NCBI GenBank assembly: GCA_021018815.1
Contig: JAITYX010000011.1
Location: 4,664,501 to 4,728,500 of the forward strand
Length of the DNA: 64,000 nucleotides
Reading direction: 5' to 3'
DNA from: Talinum fruticosum
Taxonomy: Eukaryota > Streptophyta > Magnoliopsida > Caryophyllales > Talinaceae
The first letter of the stretch is position 1, and every line of letters starts with the position of its first letter. Below are positions 12,759 to 22,500 of this stretch, piece after piece. The position numbers and the translations under genes are program-made. The notes under the pieces were generated by a model. It was not told the origin of the DNA and ran no database searches. It saw only the letters and a program-made list of their open reading frames with translations.

Positions 12759-13144
12759 TTATGTGCTATTCTTATTCATTGCATAATTCCGTGTTATGTG
12801 TTGTCACTTTTAATAACCATTAGCTCGGTTGATTCGGTGATACTTGGGCTGGTAGTTATTTCGTGTTTCGAGTCACTTAGAAACCAATCCGAGTCAAACT
12901 CGGACGTAGAGAAACATGGACTTTAAATTTTCCGAAACTATCTCTAGAACAGTGGAGAGTTTCGGATCATATTTTTAAAATCTTTCTCTCTCTCTCGAGC
13001 GTGGTGATCGGATATTAGCCGTGGATCTCTAACCACTGGAATCTTAACCGTTGAAGAACTGTCACACCGGTCTTCGATGACTAATGGACAAGCCGAGTCG
13101 AACGGAGTTATACTTAACGGATAGTTGATGGGCTTCTATTTTTC

Positions 13145-13152
13145 TATAAATA
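13145..13152 (+). promoter_or_regulatory. Internal TATA box upstream of the E1 env-like region
   Basis: GGGCTTCTATTTTTCTATAAA at 13131-13151 contains TATAAATA, about 240 bp upstream of the env-like ATG at 13387. The leader between them is CT-rich. The preceding 380 bp, after RNase H, reads like a plant promoter rather than coding sequence. It may drive a separate env-like transcript; this is inference. Confidence 0.5.
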
Positions 13153-13386
13153 GCGCCTATTCATCTTCGTCTCGGTACTCTACATTCCATTTCTCTCAAA
13201 CGAAACTTTTCGCGGAAGATTTCTACGTGAATAGCGATCTTTGAAGTTCTTCAAGCATCGTCAAGACCATCTCTCGTAAGTTTCGATTGCTCTCATTTCT
13301 TTTTTCTACATCTTTTCGGTTCTTCTCTTCTACCTCTCCTTCTCTTTTCTACTCGAAAGTTTCATCTTTCCTTCCTTCTCTCAAAA

Positions 13387-15060
13387 TGCTAAAAGAGGAA
13401 ACCACCCCGACTTCCGGGTCTCCTCCTCTTCCAAAAGCCTCGCACCAAAATGCCGGAAAACTCAACCCCCTCCAAACCCATTGTCACCCAAGCACCTTGC
13501 GCTGGACGACAAATTCTTTCCAACAACCAAATTTTCTTGGTTGTCCCACATTCAAACCACCGGAGCATACCACTTCATGTGCTTCAGCGAGTTCATCTAT
13601 CCCGAACTCGTTTCGAGTTCTACACTCACCTTACCCACTCCGAAAATGTTCTAACCTCCGGGGTTCGGAACATCACCGTTCGCATCAACACCTCTCTCCT
13701 CCACCGCTTGTTCAAGGTCTCCTCTCTCTTCTTGAACAGCAACCCCATTCCGTTCATCGAAGTCGCCGACGACTTCTTTGAAAAGTACGCCAAATAGTTC
13801 CCCGAGTCCCGGAAAAACTTTTCGTGACTCGGTTGAAGTCGAAGCTCGCCTTACGTGCTTTCTGCTGATGAGAACCTTTTTCTCACAAGCATTCCAAGCA
13901 AGGAGAACCCCAACTCCAAGCACCTCAAAGCTCTCTTTGACATTCTTAAGGGCTACGAAGTAGACCTCTTCCCCTCCATCATTGAGCAAATGGCCGCTGT
14001 GCCAGCTCAACTTCAATCTAAGAAGAACACCTCCCTTCCTTTTGGTGCTCTTCTCACCCTTGTCTTCAAACAATTCCAAGTTCTTCTCCCTCGGACCCAA
14101 ACGTTGTGTCCGAGGTTGCCGTTGTTGTCGGCAAGAAGGAACTGCAGGGGTACGGATACCGGAAACCGAACCCGGTGTCCGGGTGCATAACTCGAAGCCG
14201 AGGCCCCCTTCTCCGCCTCGGACTCGAAATCAACCCCTCTTTCTCTCCCCTCTCCACCTGGTGGTGCCTCAACCTCGGGTGCCTCAAAACTTTCTCTGCT
14301 CTCTTGTCCCCGTTTTTATGGACAAGATCAGCTCCGTGTCCTCTCGATTTCGGAGACATGCTCCGGTCTTTCAAACTTGTTCTCCAAAATTTGACCATCA
14401 ACCAAAAGACCGGTCAATCCCAAATCCGAGAGCAGCGAGTCTCTTGTTCTTGAGATGAGGGCACTAGTGAAGGAGCAGCAGGAGCTGGTCGAGCTCCTCG
14501 GAGAGAGAAGGTCTAAGGCGGCTCGGGACCATGATGACTCGGACGCGTCCGAAGCGTCTTCGAGCCCGAGTCCGACCTCCTCGGATAGCGGGGATGAAGA
14601 AGAAGAAGCTGCAGATGCGGAAGCTGCAGATGCAGAAGGCCGCAGACGCCGAAGAACTCGCGGCTGAGGCAGGTCCTTCCGGGCAAGGGAAGGAACACAA
14701 CGAAGAAGCGAGTGGGAACTGCCGAGGGTCGACCGCTCCACAAGCTCATGTGGCAAGTACTCGGCTCGCACGCCAGCTCTGGGTGGGTCGAACGACCTCG
14801 CTACTCTAGCGGGTCGAGACGGAGCAGCCATCTCCAGCTACCGAGGTTCCAAGGGAAGAACCCCTCGATCCACTCACTCCGGGTCGGCCACTCGGAGCCG
14901 AGCCCCGACGATCATACCGATTCTCCCTCCGCCGTGCTCAAGCACATCGTCAAGATCATATCAGCGCCGGCGAACCTCCACTCCCTCCGCCTCCACTCGA
15001 AATCCCCTCTCCCTCGTAGGCACTATGCACTCGTGGCACAATTCCAAAGTCTGCGATTCT
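13387..15060 (+). pseudogene. E1 env-like / extra 3' ORF, frame-broken
   Basis: This region lies between RNase H and the 3' LTR, where SIRE/Maximus elements keep an env-like ORF. Across frames it gives TTKFSWLSHIQTTGAYHFMC (about 13524-13583), then NITVRINTSLLHRLF (about 13670) and FIEVADDFFEKYAK (to 13797). PSKENPNSKHLKALFDIL (about 13894-13947), PSIIEQMAAVPAQL and LPFGALLTLVFKQF follow. A Glu-rich helix with coiled-coil character, MRALVKEQQELVELLGERR, starts at 14455, then an acidic Ser/Asp tail and RRRRR. No clear signal peptide or transmembrane span was seen, so an envelope function is doubtful. The middle resembles domains known as putative plant transposon proteins. Confidence 0.6.
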
Positions 15061-15487
15061 TCCTCTTTCGAAAGATTTTTCTTTTTTTCTTTTGTCCAGG
15101 CATCTCATTTGTACTCGAATGTTCTTTTGCTCCCTTCTTTCTATTATTTTTTTTTTTGCTGAAAGGCAAGGGGAGAAATAGAGTCGAAAACTTGTTGAAA
15201 ATAGAGTCGAGAGAACTTGTTGTCTTGTTTAGGGGAGTTTTCACTTTTAATCCTTGTAATTTCGTTGAGTTCAATGAATTAATGCTTTCTCTTACATGAT
15301 TTCTGTGTGTATAATCTTTCCGAGTTTACATTATTTCATTGCTAAGCATTTCTACTTTATGCTCGACTATATACCTCTTGCTCCGATACACCGAGAATTC
15401 TTTACTCGACTTTCCTCATGAGCAACTACTCGTAGTCGATTTTTTTCACTAACAAAGTTTCTGTCTAAGAATGGAATGCCTTTCATC

Positions 15488-15499
15488 AAAAAGGGGAGA
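15488..15499 (+). other. E1 polypurine tract
   Basis: AAAAAGGGGAGA lies one base before the 3' LTR and is the plus-strand primer site. E2 has the closely similar AAAAAATGGGGAGA at 38909-38922. Confidence 0.8.
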
Positions 15500-15500
15500 T

Positions 15501-17079
15501 TGAAGACTTAGACACTTCTCAACGCATTTCGAGTTGCATTAAATGAATAAGGTATAACCATCTCATACTTATAGAGTTTTGATTCCAAGGCATTCTCTCG
15601 TATCTTAGAAACTTCTTTGAGTAAAATGGCATCTTTTCCGAGTGATACAGACTTTTACTTCTTATATTTCTTGCTTATCCGTAAGTGACTCGGACAACCG
15701 GTTCTCTGTTCCGAGTCCCTCATCACTCGGATTTATCGCAAATTGAATAGACTAGTATTTCGTCTTTTCTCACTCGAATCCGACTTACGGTTATAAGCTC
15801 TATTATATTATAGTCGGTACTTTTAGTATGATTATTACTTAGTCTATATCAAGTTATCTCACTCGATATTCTTTACTTAGCTTGATCTATCGCTTAGACT
15901 AAGTCGGATGGAATTTTGAGTATCATTGATATTGGACTCATAAAATTCCACTTCTCTTCGACTCGGATAATTAGTTGTTTAATCATCGTAATTATTTTAT
16001 TATCTCGTGTCTAATCTTGGACCAAAATATTTTATACTTTGAGAACCAAAATTGATTTACTTTTGTAGGTTATTCAAACGAGGATACACCTTTTCAAACT
16101 ACAAAATTAACCGGCTTCGAATGTCAAATCACCAGTAGACATGGCTTTTCACCTTCTCTCGCTCCATTCCCGTAAGATTGTGTTAGGGCCGTCTGTTTCC
16201 AAATCTGGAAAACTGGAACACCAAGCTTAACGGTGGTTTCTACCTTATCTTTCAAGACACCGCCAATGGTTTTGGGACTTCCAAGAGAGTTTAAACCGTT
16301 GTCCAACGTTCACATTACAACGGATACTTTCCGAGTGACTCGAAAGCTTCTATCAACGGTCACGAGAGGACTCTCGGTCAGCAGATGAAGATAACGGCTA
16401 CTCTGCCTGGTCATCTATAAATAGAAGCCACTTCACAAGACTTGAACATTGCCGAACTTATTGTTAATACATGTACTTGTGCAAAGTCTTTGTATTCATT
16501 CTCAATCTTCTACTTACAACTCCTAGTCCGTAATTCATTACCTTCCGAGTTGTAAGGTCTTGTACTCGCTACAAACTCTTTCTTACATTCTTTGTAAGGT
16601 CCCTTGACTAAGCCGTAAGGGTAAACTCAGCTTAGTTGTCCCTAGCTGTAAGGGTTATCTCAGCTAGGAAGTACTAGATCGGATAAGGGAATTTCGAGTC
16701 TAGGAAAACTTGTAAAGAGTTGTCTAAGGGAGCAACTCGGGTTCGATCAGTTCACGGTATTTTGTGGACTCAAAATAGTGGATTTGACTTCGTGTTTGGA
16801 TTGACATGGTCCGTGGTTTTCCGCCCCAGGAGGGTTTCCACGTAATCTCTAAGTGTTTACTTTCCGAGTTCATTCTAGACTCGGACTCGTCTTCAAGAAT
16901 TTGCTTTTCTTGCCATTTCTATCTATTCGGTCTTTCGAGTCTCTATTTTCCCGACTGCTTTTGACTCGAACCGCATTCCGTATTTTACTTGGCATAAGAG
17001 TTTGAATCTCCACAAGATTACTTCCTCACCCTATTCACCCCCTCTAGGGTGACTCGGACTCTCCTCGAGCAAATCTTCA
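15501..17079 (+). repeat. E1 3' LTR (1579 bp)
   Basis: It starts TGAAGACTTAGACAC, ends CTTCA, and is followed by target duplication AGTAG. TATA box at 16416-16423. It is the partner of 6118-7701. Confidence 0.93.
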
Positions 17080-17084
17080 AGTAG

Positions 17085-17692
17085 TACTCCTAACAATTCA
17101 CATTATCGGAGAGTAAAAACAATTGCGTAAAAGAAATTTCAGCTTACAAAGCAAGGTTCGGTCCTATAAAGGGTTGGTTAGATAAAAAGCTTTTTTTCCA
17201 CTCGTCCAAAATAGACAATAAAAAATACGGAAAGACATTAGTCCATATTGATAATAAGTAAATTGTCCTCTTACAACAATGGATCGAAAAGAATCGAAAA
17301 ATACAGAGATTCAACTCGCTTTCTCTTTTGAGCATCTCGATAGCATGTCTCCATCCCTTCCTTGGATGTCTAATAAGCCAACACCAAATAACATTGGCAA
17401 CGTAAGAAATCAAAACAAAAGAGGCAATAAAATAACGCAAGAGAGGCCATCTCCAGCCATAAAAAACACCCGAGCAACTATAGAACAAGAAATTAACGAA
17501 AAAGTCTCGGATATATCAAAGTACTCATCATCGACTTTCGATTACTAGTTGGTGTAGTCAAATCCGGCTTCCAGCCCATAGAGAAGGTAACAGAGGTTCG
17601 TCCCAACGCCTCCATAGCAAATAATACCGTAGAATGAAGTAAGCTTGACTAAAAATATTTCCAAACCTATTCGAAGCGAGTCCATCATCATG

Positions 17693-17693
<1 letters not shown>
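17085..17693 (-). mobile_element. LINE-A: upstream remainder beyond E1
   Basis: Because E1 duplicates AGTAG, the minus-strand LINE continues here upstream of its endonuclease ATG. A 114-codon minus-strand frame (17488-17144) is rich in aromatic and hydrophobic residues and does not look like a LINE ORF1 with a zinc knuckle. Only about 600 bp of LINE leader fits before the (ATT)n array, so ORF1 seems missing or unrecognisable. Confidence 0.5.

Positions 17694-17770
<77 letters not shown>
17694..17770. repeat. (ATT)n microsatellite, about 25 units
   Basis: An uninterrupted ATT/TTA trinucleotide array. It abuts LINE-A remnant on one side and the truncated end of a Ty3 LTR on the other. The low flank of LINE-A (1930-1945) also holds a short TATTATTATT, so the LINE may have entered an ATT array. 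Confidence 0.95.
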
Positions 17771-17771
<1 letters not shown>

Positions 17772-19196
17772 TTTTTTCATTTTTAAATCAGAAATGTCGA
17801 GATACTTTTAGGAGAATTAAAAGGCAAAGAAGGAAGAGTCGCCAATCATTTTTAGAAATAAAAACTAACAAAAATAAAAAGAATACTCTTCCAATCTTAG
17901 TATGGAAAGATTAAGTTTGAAAGAGGTTTAGAAAATGACTTCATTGGTCTAGAACTAAGAATCTAGATTCGAGGCGAAGGTTGTGAGTAAAAAGATGTGT
18001 TTAAACAAGCAAGCAAACAACATATTAGATGCGAAATAAGCTAGAAAGTTATAAAAGCGGGAATGAAAATCAAAGCGATTAAAGAAAGCGAAAAGAAAAC
18101 CGGAAAAAGAAAAAAAGATTATACCGAGCGGGGAGGAATTAAAAAGAGATTACATCTCGAATCCACAATATTGAAAATAATAAATAACATAAATAAAGAA
18201 ACCATAAGAAATCTTGAAAGCGGATTTGGCGCCCTCAAGTTGTCTCACCTACCGATCTAGGTCTCGAACCGGATCTGGAAGCATGACGGTGGTGAATTGA
18301 AAGGGGCTTTTTGTGAGCTTTTGTGAGCGTAGATGGATATTGATGAATGACGAAGGATTTTGGGATTGAATGTTGGAAATATAGTGAAGATAGATCGAAA
18401 AGAAACCAAGAGATCAAAATACGAGCAAGTGCATTCAATAGCTCTTAATTAGGTTTCACCAAGCATTTAGCATAGGAAATGGCCATGTTCAAAATGAGCC
18501 TAAGTTCTCTATTTATAGGAGAGGATTAGGTCACAAAATGACCTAGGGTTTAGTCTGCAGCAGATTGACCGAAATGACCGGAAAATCGGCCGAAAATCAC
18601 AAAAATCGGACCGAATTAGGATTGAACTGGATCCAAGGAATCACTCCGCGGCATGCGGCACGGGCCTCGGAATGACATTGTTTGGAATCTTGGTTTGTGT
18701 GCTTTGGCTAAACACTCGGAACAAAACGCAACACTTTTGCAAAATTGACCTAGAAGTGCAACGTCGGCCTTATACGGTGTCATTTGGTGAAGTTTGACTC
18801 CCATATCTTGCTTGATCGCTGAGTGAAAGAGTGAAACGATACGTTTTTTCCCAAAATAGAAGTGACTGGTGCCGACCATAGTATCTTTCCAAAAATGGAG
18901 GGTTTTTGCTTTTAACGGGTTTCTATGTTTGGTAGGTATTATTTTTAGTGCGGGTTTGGGTTTCTTGGTTGGAAGCCTAATCCGGGCTTGACACAACCGA
19001 AAGAAAATGGGATTGTGGGCCGGCCGAGGGCAAAGGAAGTTGCTTTTGTGGTGCTAAAGGTATTTGTGGTTTACTAGCTTCGTCACACCAATCGGACTCC
19101 GACCGTGATCCAAATCCACAAACAAGATTGAGATTTCATCACCGGGCCAACAAAATAAATAATAAGAGAAATGATGACATTTTATAGGTGTCTACA
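17771..19196 (-). repeat. Ty3 (Tat-type) LTR, truncated, minus strand
   Basis: The element end at 19196 reads TGTAGACACCTATAAAATG on minus, matching the start of the LTRs at 32117 and 48819. A TATA box (TATTTATA on plus, 18510-18517) and the LTR block CTTAGTATGGAAAGATTAAG (17897-17916) are shared. It aligns to about the first 1560 bp of the 32117 LTR, then stops at the ATT array, so the last ~450 bp are missing. No second LTR or internal region is attached. Confidence 0.75.
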
Positions 19197-19596
19197 GATC
19201 GCGAGGTAATTATTCTCTCGGAAAATTATTTCTATGGAAAATGATGTTCAAATCATATTTTTGAGTGAATAATTTTGGGACTAACTACCATTTAAACCAA
19301 AGTCAAACAATTCACGATTCAGTCAACTATCTTTTTCTGATGTGTTTTTGAGGATCTGACAAAGAAATGAAAGCACCCTAATTATATCAAATATGGTCAT
19401 CATTCGAGTCTTCAATGAATCATTTTAGCTAAAAAATCTACTGCATTGTTTCTATGGTCATAAGACTGAACTGTTACGAAGGATATAAATGTTAGATTTG
19501 AACTTCTTAAATATTCCACCATATAATCAAGTTTCAATCTCGATCGTTTCAGACTTGTAGGGGTGAAAAATGTCAACTGAATTATGATGAGCAACA
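19197..19596. other. 3' flank of the plastid membrane-protein gene
   Basis: AT-rich, with no ORF of note. It holds the presumed 3' untranslated region of the gene ending at 19597. The truncated Ty3 LTR begins 400 bp beyond the stop codon. Confidence 0.5.
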
Positions 19597-22500
19597 TCAA
19601 TCAGACTTCAGCAGACTTTCAGGTGAGACGGGCATGGTCGTTAGTGGTGGCCGCAGCAAGATGTACAGAACAGGACCCAAGAAAGGGATTATTGACAAGG
19701 GCAGTAGCCAAGCTCTCTCGTCATAGCTGCAAGATAGAAACATCACCAAGAGTTCAACCATGATTTTAAATTATTACAACGTATTTCAGATGTAAAGATG
19801 AAGTCCTTGAAATCTCACCATTTCCGTGCAGTCATGTCGTTGTAAACCCAGAAAGGTGCAAATGCTGACAGTAGACAGAAATCAAGACAAGTTGCATGGA
19901 CCTAAGACAACAATGGAGAAAGCTAAATGAGCAAATTGAGCATGACAAAGAACAAGATTCGAGAGCAAAGCAAAGCAGAATCACATAGAGCGTGCCCTTT
20001 TGGGCCACCGGAGGAGGGGGAGGGTGCAACCTTCTCTCTTTAATTGAAATGTAGAGAGACATTTTTTATTGAACCCTAGATTCGAAACATGTTGATCTAA
20101 ATATTGCTAAATGGTCTAGTAGATGACAATTTAGCACGACATTTGATACAGTACTTTACCACCCTAAGCTGGAACAACAGCGCATTAATGGCATTCTGAT
20201 TGAATTTATGTCCCACCCCATCGAAGAAGCCAAGCCCAAGGCCTGATTCTAACAAGTCTGGGTTTGGGGATCTTCATTACACTCTTACACAAGGATCCAA
20301 AATGCAATACTGGTCACTATTGCAGTTTTGATTGTACAAGCGGCAATCACATTTTGAATTGGAAAACCTTTACATTGTGGCCGTCTTGTCGCCGAACAAC
20401 CACATTTTGAATCCATGCTCTTACACTTCTTTTAGACGTAGTCCTAGTTGCTACTGATATTTAACATTATTTCAGTTTTCTACTTGCCTTTGAAAGTTAT
20501 TTGGAGTCATCATTTAGTAGGTTGATTCTTTTCCAAGTTATGTTTTAGCTTATAAATACGGACCTCATGCAATGTTTTTGCAAGCGGTGATTTAAATTTT
20601 TATAATTGAGTTGTTTGGGAATTTTGCCTGGTCTCCCCACCTTCTTAGCCACTTGGAAAGCAATAGTCCAAGCTCTGTAGCTTAAAAATTCAATCCAAAA
20701 ACAAAGAAAACCTAGATACCAAATGTAACACTCAAAAGACGTTTATAGTTCAATGCTATTAGATGAACTTTAACATTAATAGGGTCCACCTAAAGAATAG
20801 ACGACTGAAAGGAAATGATGTTTCATGGGCTTGGTGGCTTATCTTTAAGACTGTTTTGCGTCACTCGGTAAACAATGAATTGAATATGTGAACCTCATAT
20901 CCTACAGGTCAGATTCAGGAATTGCATAAAGCACCAATGAAGCACAACTCACCAACTTGCTTTCTCTGAAGTACTGATAGAATTCTTTCCATTCACCATT
21001 TGCCAAGCCCGCATATACCATCAACCCTAGTCCAGCTGCACCCAATACCTGATAACCAGCAAAGAAAATTGATGTTCTCCAATCCAAAGCCTTGAGAAAG
21101 GCCATCATTTGTTCACACTCCTTAATCCTAATAATTTAATTCTATTACACAACACAAGCGAACAGTATTGCTTTCAATATAGAGTTTTGAGGAGGAAGCA
21201 AGACCATGACGATTGGAAATATCAAGTGAAAGTATCAAATATAAAGTGAAATAAATTAAAGAGCACAGAGGCCTTTCACCACATGAAGAAGCATCACAGG
21301 AAATATCATTTACTTTAAAACTCTCACACTAACTAGTCACTTCCAGTTTATGTTTTCAGACTTCAAAAGTCAGATTACTCCAACTAACTATGATTTGGTG
21401 CATAGACTATGCCATGAATCTCAAGTCATGGTAGCATATTTCGTAAAACTTTCTTCATGAATGGACTGACATCTTTCTTTGCTACCCCTTATATCTCGCT
21501 GTTTTGGTTGACAAACCCTGCCATTTCCCCTCAAGGAACATTGGAAAGGGAGTAAAAAATGGTATGCAATATAACTGATTTTTCTAACATTGTGTGGGAA
21601 ACTTAAATCACACCCCCACACCCTAAACATGCTCCCAAAATTCTAGAAGCAAGAGCAGCAATGGGCTGAATGCTAAATTTAACACATATGAGCAGGATCT
21701 TCAACAGTCTTTCTCATTTGAGCAAGATTCCTTGCCTCTCATGCTTGTTTAAGTATGAGGAGGGGGTGGAGAGAGTGTTATTAACACTTCTCACCCTCTT
21801 TCCAATGCAAATCAATTCTTACCCCAGCAGTTATCTTTGATTCCAAAAAATTTAGAGGCCATCGACTGAGTTCACCTTCTTCAACAGGAGGTGGAGGGGG
21901 TCTCCAAAGAATGAAATAGGGGATAAGAGCGTAAGCTCCCCAAAGAATGAAAGTGTGAGGAATGGCCAGACAGAGATCTTGCTTTTTGAGCTGCCCAATG
22001 AAAAACAATGCTCTTCAGCAAGAAAAAGAGGTGTTGTAAATTCTAATGGAACTCAAAATGTGGGGAAAAAAGTAACTAATGCTAGTTTACCTTCTACCAG
22101 AGGGAAGCAACAGCATGCTGTAGACAATTGGCCACAAAGCCATCATGTACCAAATTGACACAAGCACTTGATTCATCCTGAAGCCATCATCCACCACCAA
22201 GTTTGAAAGCTTCTTCACAAAGTACAAATCCCTTGACTACAGCCCAAAAAAATCCAAGTGTCATCTACAGGCTACAGCAAGAACAATGATTTTCAGCTCA
22301 TTCATTGGAAGTTTTGATGAATGTGCCACAGATAAGCAAAAGGTTCTATCTCATACTCATCCAACAATGACAGTGATGAGTCCTTCGTTTTTCCAGTTAA
22401 GCTTCTTTCATGGTTAAATCAAGCAAAAAGATTAAACATGTCGAAAAACTAAAAGAAATAGAACTTACACAAAGATGCCACAAAATCCAAAATCACAAAT

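Larger units (their letters stand above)
6118..17079 (+). mobile_element. E1: SIRE/Maximus-type Ty1/Copia retrotransposon
   Basis: This 10,962-bp element is flanked by the exact 5-bp target duplication AGTAG (6113-6117 and 17080-17084). LTRs are 6118-7701 and 15501-17079. A tRNA-Met-type primer site follows the 5' LTR and a purine tract precedes the 3' LTR. Gene order is gag, protease, integrase, RT, RNase H, then a 2.7-kb env-like region. This Copia order with a long 3' extra ORF is typical of the SIRE/Maximus lineage. It sits inside LINE-A. Frames are interrupted many times, often at CG-containing sites (see findings), so true coding capacity is uncertain. Confidence 0.93.

Noticed and set aside
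17144..17488. Minus-strand ORF as LINE ORF1
   Set aside because: It has no zinc knuckle or ORF1-like helix. It is hydrophobic and may only be leader sequence.
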